DNA of 64,000 nucleotides from Billgrantia campisalis (GTDB lineage: Bacteria > Pseudomonadota > Gammaproteobacteria > Pseudomonadales > Halomonadaceae). Shown here piece by piece: positions 47,315 through 56,844 of the stretch (the stretch's first letter is position 1; the number at the start of each line of letters is the position of its first letter). Where the stretch lies: the NCBI RefSeq assembly GCF_022341425.1, contig NZ_JABFUC010000018.1:1-64000 (forward strand), given 5' to 3'. The notes beneath the pieces are model-generated. The model did not search any database and was not told the origin of the DNA. It saw only the letters and a list, made by a program, of their open reading frames with translations. The translations under genes were made by a program, and so were the position numbers.

Positions 47315-49084
47315 ATGCCCCTCGACGCCTGGATCTCGCTTGCTGTCGTCAGCGCCGTCTTCCCGCTGATGGCCTTCACGCGCATCGGGCCCGACATGGT
47401 GCTGCTCGGCGCGCTGATTCTGCTGCTGACCCTGGGCGTGATCGATAGCGGCCAGGCGCTGGGCGGCTTCTCCAACAGCGGCCTGTTCACCGTGGCCTTT
47501 CTCTACGTGATGGTGGCCAGCATCCGCGAGACCGGCGGCATCGACCTGATCATCCGCCACGTGCTGGGCCGTCCCCGCGGCGAGGGCCGGGCCCTGGCGC
47601 GCCTGCTGCTGCCGGTCGCCGCGCTCAGCGGCTTTCTCAACAACACCCCGGTGGTGGCCACCTATATCCCGGCCGTGCTCAGCTGGAGCCGTCGCCTGAC
47701 GATCCCCGCTCATCGGCTGCTGATGCCGTTGAGCTTCGCCTCGATTCTCGGCGGCACCATCACCCTGTTTGGCACCAGCACCAATCTGGTGGTCCACGGC
47801 CTGCTGATCGAGCGCTATCCGGATCTCGCCATGGGGCTGTTCGATATCGCCTGGGTCGGCGTGCCGGTGGCCGTGGTCGGCCTGGTTTACCTGCTGCTGG
47901 TGGGGCGCTGGCTGCTGCCCGAGCGGCGCGGTGCCCAGGCGGCCTTCGAGAATCCCCGCGAGTTCACCATCGAAATGGAGGTCGACCCCGAGGGGCCGCT
48001 GGTCGACAAGAGCGTCGAGGAGGCGGGGCTGCGCCATCTGCAGGAGTTGTTCCTGGTGGAGATCGAGCGCGACGGCAACGTGGTCAGCGTGGTGGGGCCG
48101 GGGGAGCGGCTCAAGGGCGGGGATCGGCTGGTGTTCGCCGGCACCTCGGCGGCGGCGGTGGAGCTGCAGCAGATCCGCGGCCTGATTCCGTCGCGACATG
48201 GCGAATCGAGCCTGGAGAAGGACTTCAAGGAGCGGCGCCTGGTGGAGGCGGTGGTCTCCGACCAGTGCCAGTTCGTCGGCCGGCGCATTCGTGACGGCCA
48301 TTTCCGCACCCTCTACGGCGCCGCCGTGCTAGCGGTATGCCGCGGCGGCGAGCGGGTGCTCGGCAACCTGGGCCAGGTGCGCCTGCAGCCGGCCGACGTA
48401 CTGCTGCTCGAGGCCCGCCCGCCGTTCATCGAGCGCCATCGTCAGTCCCGCGACTTCCTGCTGATCAGCCAGGTCAACGGCGCCGCCCGCCCGGTGCACG
48501 AGAAGGCCTGGCTGGCCTGGAGCATCCTGCTCGGCGTGGTGACCCTGGCCACCCTGGGCGTGATGAGCCTGCTGAATGCCGCCATGCTGGGGGCGGCGCT
48601 GGTGCTGGTAACCGGCTGCTGCAGCGTGGGGGCCGCCAAGCGCGGCCTGGATACCCAGGTGCTGCTGACCATCGCCGCCTCCTTCGGCCTGGGGGCGGCG
48701 CTGGAGAGCTCCGGCGCCGCCGGGACCCTGGCCGGCCTGGCGCTGGGGCTGGCCGACGGCAACCCCTGGCTGCTGCTGATCGGTACCTACGCGCTGGTGG
48801 CCCTGCTCACCGAGCTGGTGACCAACAACGCCGCCGCGGTAATCATCTTCCCCATCGTCATGGCCAGCGCCGAGAGCCTGGGGGTCAGCCCCATGCCCTT
48901 CGTGGTGGCGGTGATGTTCGCCGCCTCGGCCAGCTTCCTGACGCCGATCGGCTACCAGACCAACCTGATGGTCTACGGCCCCGGCGGCTACCGCTTCGGC
49001 GACTACCTGCGCGTGGGCGGGTTGCTCAACCTGCTGGTCGCCGCGGTGGCGCTGACACTGATCCCCCACTTCTGGCCCTTCTGA
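47315..49084 (+). CDS. SLC13/DASS-type permease with two RCK_C (TrkA-C) domains
   Basis: The 589-residue protein has two membrane halves (about 1-200 and 390-589) with the family's NxT motifs (FLNNTPVV and LVTNNAAAVI, plus GTSTNLVVHG). Two cytosolic TrkA-C domains (about 205-285 and 300-375) lie between. Such proteins carry sulfate, dicarboxylates or other anions with sodium; the substrate cannot be read. ATG 47315 lacks a strong ribosome site. Confidence 0.85.
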   Translation: MPLDAWISLAVVSAVFPLMAFTRIGPDMVLLGALILLLTLGVIDSGQALGGFSNSGLFTVAFLYVMVASIRETGGIDLIIRHVLGRPRGEGRALARLLLPVAALSGFLNNTPVVATYIPAVLSWSRRLTIPAHRLLMPLSFASILGGTITLFGTSTNLVVHGLLIERYPDLAMGLFDIAWVGVPVAVVGLVYLLLVGRWLLPERRGAQAAFENPREFTIEMEVDPEGPLVDKSVEEAGLRHLQELFLVEIERDGNVVSVVGPGERLKGGDRLVFAGTSAAAVELQQIRGLIPSRHGESSLEKDFKERRLVEAVVSDQCQFVGRRIRDGHFRTLYGAAVLAVCRGGERVLGNLGQVRLQPADVLLLEARPPFIERHRQSRDFLLISQVNGAARPVHEKAWLAWSILLGVVTLATLGVMSLLNAAMLGAALVLVTGCCSVGAAKRGLDTQVLLTIAASFGLGAALESSGAAGTLAGLALGLADGNPWLLLIGTYALVALLTELVTNNAAAVIIFPIVMASAESLGVSPMPFVVAVMFAASASFLTPIGYQTNLMVYGPGGYRFGDYLRVGGLLNLLVAAVALTLIPHFWPF

Positions 49085-49191
49085 CCCGGCTAGCCGTTCT
49101 GCGTCCGGGGAGGGCGAGTGTCTCGCCGCCGCCTGGCGTTTGCGGTAGGGTGTCGGATTTCCACCGACTGCACGACGAGGGGAGCAACGCC

Positions 49192-49860
49192 ATGAGCCAT
49201 CCCGGTGAACTGATCATCGAGCCACGCAGCGGCCGGCCGGCCGATGCCTGCGTGTTCATTCTCCACGGCCTGGGCGCCGATGGCAGCGACTTCGAGCCGC
49301 TGGTGCCGGCGCTCCCGCTGCCGACCGATGACAGCGTGCGCTTCATCCTGCCCCACGCCCCGAGACTGCCGGTGACCATCAACGGCGGCATGGTGATGCC
49401 GGCCTGGTACGACATCCTGGAGATGAGCCTCGACCGGCGCGTCGACGAGCCGCAGCTCATGGCCTCGGCCGAGCGCATCCAGGCCCTGGTGGCCGAGCAG
49501 ATCGAGCATGGCATCGACAGCCGTCGGATCATCCTCGCCGGCTTCTCCCAGGGCGGCGCCGTGGCCTACCAGGCCGCGCTCTCCTTCGACCGTCCCCTGG
49601 GCGGCCTGCTGGCCCTGTCCACCTACTTCGCCACCGCCGACAGCATCACGCTGGCCGAAGCCAACCGCGGCCTGCCCATCGAGGTGCATCACGGCAGCTT
49701 CGACCCGGTGGTGCCCGAGGCGCTGGGCAAGGCCGGCTTCGAGAAGGTGCTGTCGCTGGGCTATCCCGCCCACTACCGCTCCTACCCCATGGCCCACGCC
49801 GTCTGCCCCCAGCAGATCGGCGATATCGGCAAGTGGCTCACCGAGCGCCTGGCGCGCTGA
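49192..49860 (+). CDS. Carboxylesterase/phospholipase (alpha/beta hydrolase)
   Basis: The 222-residue serine hydrolase shows LHGLGADGSDF, the nucleophile GFSQGGAVAYQ, the acid in GSFDPVVP and the His in PMAHAVCPQQ. This matches the YpfH/acyl-protein thioesterase-like carboxylesterases of Pseudomonas (esterase II). It hydrolyses short-chain esters or lysophospholipids. GAGGGGAG precedes the ATG. Confidence 0.9.
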   Translation: MSHPGELIIEPRSGRPADACVFILHGLGADGSDFEPLVPALPLPTDDSVRFILPHAPRLPVTINGGMVMPAWYDILEMSLDRRVDEPQLMASAERIQALVAEQIEHGIDSRRIILAGFSQGGAVAYQAALSFDRPLGGLLALSTYFATADSITLAEANRGLPIEVHHGSFDPVVPEALGKAGFEKVLSLGYPAHYRSYPMAHAVCPQQIGDIGKWLTERLAR

Positions 49861-50020
49861 GGCGACCCTCGAGGTGGCGGCGCTGCCGGCCGGCTTGACC
49901 CGGCTCAACGTTGGGCGCTTTGTGGCGGCCTGAGGCGCCCTCCGGCCAAGGTCTGTCTCGACAGCGTCGGGCCGGCTGGGCAAGATGATCCGACGTTATC
50001 CACTGCGTCAGGAATGCCCC

Positions 50021-51223
50021 ATGAGCACATCCCGCTATACCGACCTGCCCGATGCCCAGGGCTTCTTCGGCCGCTTCGGCGGTCAGTACATTCCGCCCGA
50101 CCTCAAGCGGGTGATGGACGAGATCGACGCCGCCTACGAGGAGATCCGCGTTCGCGAGGATTTCCAGCAGGAGCTCGCCGAGCTGTTCGCCGACTACGTG
50201 GGCCGCCCCAGCCCGATCTTCCACGCCCGCCGCCTCTCCGAGCGGCTGGGCGGGGCGCAGATCCACCTCAAGCGCGAGGATCTGAACCACACCGGCGCCC
50301 ACAAGATCAACCACTGCCTGGGCGAGGCGCTGCTGGCCAAGTTCATGGGCAAGACCAAGGTGATCGCCGAGACCGGCGCCGGCCAGCACGGGGTGGCGCT
50401 GGCCACCGCCTGCGCCCTGGTGGGCATTCCCTGCGAGATCCACATGGGCCAGGTGGATATCGAGAAGGAGCACCCCAACGTCACCAAGATGAAGATCCTC
50501 GGCTGCCAGCTGGTGCCGGTCACCCGCGGTACGGCGACGCTGAAGGACGCCGTGGACAGCGCCTTCGAGGAGTACCTCAAGGACCCGCAGAACTTCATCT
50601 ATGCCATCGGTTCGGTGGTCGGCCCGCACCCCTTCCCCAAGATGGTGCGCGACTTCCAGTCGATCATCGGCAACGAGGCCCGCGAACAGTTCCTGGCCCG
50701 CCATGGCCGCCTGCCCGACCACGTCACCGCCTGCGTGGGCGGCGGGTCGAACGCCATCGGCCTGTTCACCGCCTTCCTCGACGACGATAGCGTGCATCTG
50801 GTGGGCGTGGAGCCCGCCGGCGAGGGCCTCGACACCCCCCGCCACTCGGCGACCCTGACCCTGGGCAAGCCCGGCGAGATCCACGGCATGGCCTGCTACG
50901 TGCTGGAAGACGAGGCCGGCAACCCCATGCCGGTGCACTCCATCGCCTCGGGGCTCGACTATCCCGGCGTCGGCCCCCAGCACAGCTATCTCAAGGAGCT
51001 GGGGCGGGTCGACTACGAGACCGCCAGCGACGCCGAGTGCCTGGACGCCTTCCTGACCCTCTCCCGGGTCGAGGGGATCATTCCGGCGCTGGAGAGCGCC
51101 CACGCCGTGGCCTGGGCCATGCGAGTGGCGCCGACGCTGCCCGCCGACCAGCATATCCTGGTCAATCTCTCCGGCCGCGGCGACAAGGATGCCGACTACG
51201 TCGCCGAGAAACTGGGGCTGTAA
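50021..51223 (+). CDS. trpB: Tryptophan synthase beta chain, orphan divergent copy
   Basis: The 400-residue PLP enzyme has the TrpB active-site Lys in HTGAHKINH, the Glu in ETGAGQHG and the phosphate loop GGGSNAIG. It joins indole and serine to tryptophan. It is not next to trpA; flanking genes are an esterase and a diguanylate cyclase. The middle region (GQVDIEKEHPNVTKMKILG and YAIGSVVGPHPFPKMVRDF) differs from E. coli TrpB and looks like a second-copy subfamily. It may work alone on free indole or with a distant trpA. Confidence 0.9.
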   Translation: MSTSRYTDLPDAQGFFGRFGGQYIPPDLKRVMDEIDAAYEEIRVREDFQQELAELFADYVGRPSPIFHARRLSERLGGAQIHLKREDLNHTGAHKINHCLGEALLAKFMGKTKVIAETGAGQHGVALATACALVGIPCEIHMGQVDIEKEHPNVTKMKILGCQLVPVTRGTATLKDAVDSAFEEYLKDPQNFIYAIGSVVGPHPFPKMVRDFQSIIGNEAREQFLARHGRLPDHVTACVGGGSNAIGLFTAFLDDDSVHLVGVEPAGEGLDTPRHSATLTLGKPGEIHGMACYVLEDEAGNPMPVHSIASGLDYPGVGPQHSYLKELGRVDYETASDAECLDAFLTLSRVEGIIPALESAHAVAWAMRVAPTLPADQHILVNLSGRGDKDADYVAEKLGL

Positions 51224-51355
51224 CCTGATCCAGGACGCCTCGAGGGCCGATATCCCTGTGCGAATGGCAAGATTGAATTAGGGTTAGTGGTAGGGGTAGG
51301 GAATGGGCCCTGCTGCGTGACCACGGGCGGTTAGCCGCCAAGGTGTCGAGGCGTG

Positions 51356-52879
51356 ATGAATGCCAATGCCGAACAGGTGCCGAAGGATCGGCGCCGAGGG
51401 CTCGCACGTCGCTGGATCGGGATCGCCATCGCCGGCAGCCTGCCGGTGGGGGTCGCGGTCGTGCTGCTGGAACTGGCCATGGGGCTTGGCCCCGCCCTGG
51501 GGTTGTCCGGGCTGACCCTGCTCGGACTGGTGGCCGGTGGCTTCAGGCTCGAGCGGCGTGACCTCGGTCGGCAGGAGCGCGACCAGGCGTTCGCTCGCGA
51601 GCTGCTGCACCATTATCCCGGTGCGGTGATGCTGGTCGACGGCGAGGGCGTGGTCCGGCAGGTCTGCCCGCAGCTCGAGCAGCGGACCGGGCTTTCGCCC
51701 GAGTCGCTGCTGGGCCGTCGCCTGGCCGGCCTCGACGTCGATCCGCTCGACGGCACCCTCAAGCACGCGCTGGATGACTGTCTGGCAAGCGGTGAGCCCT
51801 GGCAGGGGGTGGTGCGCTGCAACACTGGGGGCGATGCCGCCAGCACCTATCAGGAAGCCGTGCTGCAGCCGCTGACTTACCCCGATGGCAGCCTCCGGGT
51901 GCTGGTGCTGATGCGCGACATCACCCAGGCGTGGCGTTCGCGGCTGGCCGACCAGAGCGAGCTGGCGCACCTGCGACACCTGCTGGGCCAGGTGCCGGCG
52001 GTGGTCTACCAGTCCTGCCGCGATCCCCGTGGCCGGCTCACCTTCTTTCATATCAGCGAGGGCATTCGTACCCTGTGCGGACTGACCCCTCAAGCGGTGC
52101 TGGACGACCCCGAGCGCCTGCTCGAGCGGGTGCATCCCGATGACCAGGTGGCTGTGGAGGCTTCCGTCGCCCGGTCAGCTGTGGGGCTCAAGCTCTGGCA
52201 TCTGGAGTTCCGCCTGATAAGCCTGGACGGCAGTGAGCGCTGGGTCGAGGGGCTGGCGATGCCTGAGCGTCTGGCGGGCGGCTATACCCTGTGGCACGGC
52301 GTGCTGTTCGATGCCACCCAGCGCAAGGCGAGCGAGGAGCAGCTCGGCCGCCTGGCCTATACCGACTCCCTCACCGGAGTGCTCAATCGCCGCGCCTTCT
52401 TCGAGCGCGGCGCCGACGTGCATGCCCAGGCGCGGCGTCAGCGGCGCACGCTGCCGGTGGCGATGCTCGACCTGGACCATTTCAAGCAGCTCAATGACCG
52501 CTTCGGCCACGCCGCCGGGGATCTGGCTCTGCAGTTCTTCGCCGAGGTCTGCCGCGAGAGCCTGCGCCCCTACGACCTGCTGGGGCGCCTGGGGGGCGAG
52601 GAGTTCGCGCTGCTGCTGGTGGATACCGAGGTGGATGATGCCTGGGTGATTCTGGACCGTCTGCGCGAGGCGGTAGGGGCCATCGAGCTCGACCTGGGCG
52701 GCCATGGCGTTCGCTTTTCGGTGAGCATCGGGCTTGCCTGCCTGCCGCCGGAGGGCAGCCTGGAAGCGACCCTGTCGGCGGCCGACCAGGCGCTCTACCA
52801 GGCCAAGCAGGCCGGCCGCAACCGTATCGTCAGCGTGCGGGAGCGACCAGTCGATGCGTCGACCACGCTGCCACATTGA
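51356..52879 (+). CDS. Diguanylate cyclase with two PAS domains and membrane anchor
   Basis: The protein (507 residues) has two N-terminal helices (about 22-60), PAS1 (about 78-190), PAS2 with PAC (about 205-325) and a GGDEF domain (about 335-500). The active site is GGEEF and the inhibitory I-site RPYD stands five residues before it, so it should be an active, product-inhibited c-di-GMP synthase. It would link a signal sensed by PAS to motility or biofilm control. Confidence 0.92.
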   Translation: MNANAEQVPKDRRRGLARRWIGIAIAGSLPVGVAVVLLELAMGLGPALGLSGLTLLGLVAGGFRLERRDLGRQERDQAFARELLHHYPGAVMLVDGEGVVRQVCPQLEQRTGLSPESLLGRRLAGLDVDPLDGTLKHALDDCLASGEPWQGVVRCNTGGDAASTYQEAVLQPLTYPDGSLRVLVLMRDITQAWRSRLADQSELAHLRHLLGQVPAVVYQSCRDPRGRLTFFHISEGIRTLCGLTPQAVLDDPERLLERVHPDDQVAVEASVARSAVGLKLWHLEFRLISLDGSERWVEGLAMPERLAGGYTLWHGVLFDATQRKASEEQLGRLAYTDSLTGVLNRRAFFERGADVHAQARRQRRTLPVAMLDLDHFKQLNDRFGHAAGDLALQFFAEVCRESLRPYDLLGRLGGEEFALLLVDTEVDDAWVILDRLREAVGAIELDLGGHGVRFSVSIGLACLPPEGSLEATLSAADQALYQAKQAGRNRIVSVRERPVDASTTLPH

Positions 52880-52975
52880 GCGTTCGGGGTGGCTGGCCGG
52901 GGTTGAGTCGGGCAGGATAGAGCTCCAAGGTTTCAACATGATACCTTCGCTATCTGGCTCAAGGAGACTGTGACG

Positions 52976-53161
52976 ATGCCCGACCTTTCCGAGAGTGTCC
53001 GTCTGTCGGCAGCCTGTGCCGACGTCGGCAGCCACCTGGCCAGCGTCGGGCGGGCTCGTCACCTGCCCCTCTGCCTCCCGCTTCCCACCCTGCTGGCGCG
53101 GGGGGCTGGCGTCGGGCGTGAGGTGCGGATCGAGAGGATCGTCAACCGAGTGGTCTGCTGA
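52976..53161 (+). CDS. Possible small ORF (61 residues) before the Mrp-like operon
   Basis: An ATG nine bases after AAGGAG opens 61 codons (MPDLSESVRLSAAC... ending IVNRVVC) and stops 16 bases before the first membrane-subunit gene. It has no recognisable domain and a mixed, Arg/Leu/Pro-rich composition. It could be a genuine small protein, a translated leader, or chance. The ribosome site and position are the only support. Confidence 0.35.
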   Translation: MPDLSESVRLSAACADVGSHLASVGRARHLPLCLPLPTLLARGAGVGREVRIERIVNRVVC

Positions 53162-53177
53162 GACGAGGCGCCGTCAC

Positions 53178-53852
53178 ATGCTGCTACTCGACGAGCTGTT
53201 GCTGACCCTTGCCCTGGTTACGACTGCGGCACTGGCGCTGTTCGACCGCCAACTGATCCGCGCCTGTGCGCTGTTCGTGCTCTTTGCCCTGACGGTCGCG
53301 CTGGCCTGGTGGCGGTTGGGTTTCCCCTGGCTGGCGCTGTTGGAGGTACTGCTGGGGGCGGCGCTGACCGGCGCCTTTCTGTTCCATGCGCTGGGTGTCA
53401 TGCCCTGGGCGCGTGCCCCCCGGGGGAGGCTGTCACGCTGGCGGGATCCGGTACCGCTGAACTGGCGGCGTGGCTTTTTCCGTCTGCTGCCGGCACTGGC
53501 CGCCGTAGGCATGCTCGGCATTGCGCTGGCCTCTCTGCCTGCCATCAATGAAGCACCGGGGCCGCTACGGCTGTCCGGCACGGTGCTGTTCGGTCTGGGG
53601 CTCTGGGCCTTCGCCCTGCAGCGCCATCTGCTGCGCCGCCTGCTGGCCTTCAACATCATCGGCACCGGCATTTTCCTGCTGCTGATGTCTCTGGCGCGCG
53701 AGGTGTCACCGGCGGCGGGTCAGGGACTGGTGATCACCGGGCTGGTCGTGGCGCTGCTGGGCACCATGCTGGGGGCCCTGCTGATCCGTCGTCTCAATGG
53801 TCTGGACGGGCGGCGTGTGATGGCGTCGATGAAGAACGGGGGTGGGCCATGA
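53178..53852 (+). CDS. MbhD (DUF4040)-MnhC fusion, membrane subunit of an Mrp/complex-I-like module
   Basis: The 224-residue protein appears to fuse two subunits. Residues about 5-75 match the MbhD/DUF4040 unit (FPWLALLEVLLGAALTGAFLFHALG). Residues about 140-215 match MnhC/NuoK (LLAFNIIGTGIFLLL, then SPAAGQGLVITGLVVALLGTMLGALLI). About six helices are predicted. In Mrp antiporters and Mbh hydrogenases these are separate small subunits linking the ion pumps. The next gene overlaps by 4 bp. Confidence 0.75.
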   Translation: MLLLDELLLTLALVTTAALALFDRQLIRACALFVLFALTVALAWWRLGFPWLALLEVLLGAALTGAFLFHALGVMPWARAPRGRLSRWRDPVPLNWRRGFFRLLPALAAVGMLGIALASLPAINEAPGPLRLSGTVLFGLGLWAFALQRHLLRRLLAFNIIGTGIFLLLMSLAREVSPAAGQGLVITGLVVALLGTMLGALLIRRLNGLDGRRVMASMKNGGGP

Positions 53853-55342
53853 TCGAGCGACTGGGACTGATGGCCACCCAGCCGGCCCAGCCGGGCATCA
53901 GTGCGGTCGTGCTGCTGCTGTTGGGCCTGCCGCTGTTGCTCGGCGTGCTGGGTGCTTGGTTCCGGCCCTTACGGGGGGGCGTGGTCGCCAGCGTGTCACT
54001 GCTCCCGCTGCTGGCGACTGCCTGGCTGCTGCTGAAGGTCAGCACCCACGGGGTTCAGGCCTGGACCCTGGACGTGGGGCCGCTCGCCCTGCACTTGCGG
54101 ATCAACGGCCTGACGCTGCTGCTGCTGCTGCTGACCCAGGCCCTGACCCTGGCCAGTGCGGCCTATGCGCCCGGCTATCTGAGGGTCGCGGTGAAAGAGC
54201 GCAGCGCCGGAGGGGCCTGGCTGTGGCCGCTGCTGGGGACGATGGTCGCCAGCCTGTCGCTGATCTGGCTGGCAGCGGATCTGCTGACCCTCTACGTGGG
54301 CCTGGAGCTGATGGGGCTGGCGGCGGTGGGGCTGATGCTGCTGCCGGGGCACGTGGAGGCCCTGGCGGCGGGGATGCGCTATCTGCTGCTGGCGCTGGTC
54401 GGCTCGCTGGCCTTCCTGCTGGGTGTGGCCCTGCTGCTGGGCGGCTGGGGGCGGCTGGACCTGGCTGGTCTGGCAACTGCGGTCGAGCCCGGCCCGCTGC
54501 TGTGGGTGGCCATGGCGCTGCTCAGCGCCGGGCTGCTGCTCAAGGCGGCGGCCTTTCCGCTGCACACCTGGCTGGCGCCGGTGCACGCCTCGGCCTGGAC
54601 GCCGGTCAGCGCCCTGCATGCGGCCCTGGTGATCAAGGCCTCCTTCTTCATTGCCCTGCAGCTGTGGCTGGTGCTGGTGCCCGACGCCGCCGTGGCCGCC
54701 TGGCTGGTGGGGGGCATGGGGACGGCAGCGGTGGTCTGGGGTGGGCTGATGGCCTGGCGGGCAGCCAAAATCAAGGACGTGGTGGCCTGGTCCACCGTCT
54801 CGCAGCTCGGCTATCTGCTGCTGGCATTTCCGCTGCTGATCGGCACGACGCCAGCGGTGGCGGCCATCGCCTGGGAGGGCACCTGGCTGCAGTTGGTGGC
54901 CCACGCGCTGGCCAAGGCCGCCATGTTTCTGGCCGCCGGTAACCTGATTCTGTTCACCGGCGAGTGGCGAGTGGAGGGCCTGGCCGGGGCCAGCCGCCGC
55001 TTTCCCCTCGCCTTGCTCAGCTTCGGCATCGCCGCGATCAGCCTGGTGGGGCTGCCGCCGAGCGCCGGCTTCACCGCCAAGTGGCTGCTGCTGCATGCCG
55101 CCCTGGCCGCCGGTCACTGGCCCTGGCTGCTGGTCCTGGCGGTGGGCACCCTGCTCAGTGCCGCCTACGTCTTCCGGCTGTTTCGCTTCTCCTTTATCGA
55201 GGATGCTCCCCACTTCGGCTTGCGAAGGGTGCCCGGGGGGATGGATCTGATTGCCCTGCTGCTGGCGCTCGCCGCTCTGCTGCTGGGGTTGGTGGCCCAG
55301 TGGCCGTTGGGGCTGCTGAGCATGACGGGAGGCGCGCCATGA
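53849..55342 (+). CDS. ND2/ND4/MrpD-like ion-translocating subunit 1
   Basis: The 497-residue, about 14-helix protein keeps the charged residues of the pump family: Glu of TM5 (LYVGLELMGL), Lys of TM7 (LLLKAAAFPLHTWL), Lys of TM8 (ALVIKASFF) and Lys of TM12 (HALAKAAMFLAAGN). It should conduct protons or Na+ across the inner membrane. The start overlaps the stop of the fusion gene (ATGA), and the stop overlaps the next start. Confidence 0.85.
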   Translation: MIERLGLMATQPAQPGISAVVLLLLGLPLLLGVLGAWFRPLRGGVVASVSLLPLLATAWLLLKVSTHGVQAWTLDVGPLALHLRINGLTLLLLLLTQALTLASAAYAPGYLRVAVKERSAGGAWLWPLLGTMVASLSLIWLAADLLTLYVGLELMGLAAVGLMLLPGHVEALAAGMRYLLLALVGSLAFLLGVALLLGGWGRLDLAGLATAVEPGPLLWVAMALLSAGLLLKAAAFPLHTWLAPVHASAWTPVSALHAALVIKASFFIALQLWLVLVPDAAVAAWLVGGMGTAAVVWGGLMAWRAAKIKDVVAWSTVSQLGYLLLAFPLLIGTTPAVAAIAWEGTWLQLVAHALAKAAMFLAAGNLILFTGEWRVEGLAGASRRFPLALLSFGIAAISLVGLPPSAGFTAKWLLLHAALAAGHWPWLLVLAVGTLLSAAYVFRLFRFSFIEDAPHFGLRRVPGGMDLIALLLALAALLLGLVAQWPLGLLSMTGGAP

Positions 55343-56844
55343 GTCAGGCCTGGCTGCCGTTGGCCACCCTGGCCACCTCGTTGCTGGTGGCGCCGGTGAT
55401 CTTCGCCCTGCCGGAGCGCGCCTGGTGGGCCAGAGCGGTGCTCAACCTCGCCGCCGCCCTGGCCAAGCTGGCGCTGGTGGTGGTGATGGTGGTGGGACTC
55501 TACCAGGGGCGCGACTTCGTGTTCGGCTTCACGGTGGTGGAGGGCGTGAGTTTCCTGCTCAAGGTCGATGCCCTGGGCATGATGTTTGCCGGGCTGTCGT
55601 CGCTGCTGTGGCTGGCCACCACCGTCTACGCCATCGGCTACCTGGAGGAATCGTCCAACCGCAAGCGCTTCTTCGGCTTCTTCAGCCTCTGCGTGGCCAG
55701 TACCATCGGTATCTCGCTCGCCGGCAACCTCTTCACCTTCCTGCTCTTCTACGAGATGCTCACGCTCTCCACCTATCCGCTGGTGGTGCATCGCGGTAAC
55801 CCCAAGGCGCTGGCCGCCGGTACCCTCTACCTGCGCTATACCCTGACCGCAGGGCTGGTGTTGCTGCTGGGGGTGGTGGCGCTGCATGTCCTGGTGGGCG
55901 AGGTGGTGTTCGGCGAGCGTGAGGTGTTGACGGCGCTGGCCGCGGAGCAGAGCCCGCTGCTGATCGGGCTCTTCCTGGTGCTGCTGCTGGGGCTGAGTGT
56001 CAAGGCGGCGCTGGTGCCGCTGCACGGCTGGCTGCCCCGGGCCATGGTGGCGCCGGCGCCGGTCAGCGCGCTGCTGCATGCGGTGGCGGTGGTCAAGGCC
56101 GGGGCCTTCGGCATCGTGCGCCTGGTCTATGACGTCTACGGCATCCAGCTGACCTTCGAGCTGGGGCTGCTCGGGGTGCTCACGGGGCTGGCCTGCGTGA
56201 CCATCCTCTACGGCTCGCTGCGTGCCCTGGCCCAGCAGGAGCTCAAGCCGCGGCTGGCCTTCTCCACAGTCAGCCAGGTCTCCTATATCGTGCTGGGCAT
56301 CAGCCTGTTCGGCCCCTTCGGCACCATCGCCGGGATGGTGCACCTGATGCACCAGGGGTTGATGAAGGTCACGCTCTTCTACTGTGCCGGCAATTATGCC
56401 GAGGAACTGGGGATTCGTCGCATCGATGAGCTCGACGGGGCGGGGCGGCGCATGCCGCTCACCAGCCTGGCCTTCACCCTCGGGGCGCTGGGCATGATCG
56501 GGCTACCGCCGGTGGCCGGCTTCATCAGCAAGTGGTACCTGGGCCTGGGGGCGGTGCAGGCCGGCATGCCCTGGGTGATCGCCGTGCTGGTGGCCAGCAG
56601 TCTGCTCAACGCCGCCTACTTCCTGCCCATCCTGCATCGCCTGTGGTTCCGGCCCGGACCGGCACATGGGCTTGGCCAGTGGCCCGCCGAGCGGCGCCTG
56701 GGTCGCTTCGAGACCAGTGACTGGCTGCTGTGGCCGACAGTGGCCACGGCGCTGTTCAGCCTGTTGGCCGGCCTGCTGGCCGGGCTCCCCTTCAGTCCGC
56801 TGGATCTGGCGACCCTCGTGGCCACCGAGGAGTACCTGCCATGA
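55339..56844 (+). CDS. ND5/MrpD-like ion-translocating subunit 2
   Basis: This 501-residue protein has the most canonical antiporter-like sequence of the three: TM5 Glu in LLFYEMLTLSTYPLV, TM7 Lys in LGLSVKAALVPLHGWLP, TM8 Lys in VVKAGAFG and TM12 Lys in HQGLMKVTLFYCAGN. Start and stop overlap the neighbours by 4 bp, so all four subunits are translationally linked. Confidence 0.87.
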   Translation: MSQAWLPLATLATSLLVAPVIFALPERAWWARAVLNLAAALAKLALVVVMVVGLYQGRDFVFGFTVVEGVSFLLKVDALGMMFAGLSSLLWLATTVYAIGYLEESSNRKRFFGFFSLCVASTIGISLAGNLFTFLLFYEMLTLSTYPLVVHRGNPKALAAGTLYLRYTLTAGLVLLLGVVALHVLVGEVVFGEREVLTALAAEQSPLLIGLFLVLLLGLSVKAALVPLHGWLPRAMVAPAPVSALLHAVAVVKAGAFGIVRLVYDVYGIQLTFELGLLGVLTGLACVTILYGSLRALAQQELKPRLAFSTVSQVSYIVLGISLFGPFGTIAGMVHLMHQGLMKVTLFYCAGNYAEELGIRRIDELDGAGRRMPLTSLAFTLGALGMIGLPPVAGFISKWYLGLGAVQAGMPWVIAVLVASSLLNAAYFLPILHRLWFRPGPAHGLGQWPAERRLGRFETSDWLLWPTVATALFSLLAGLLAGLPFSPLDLATLVATEEYLP

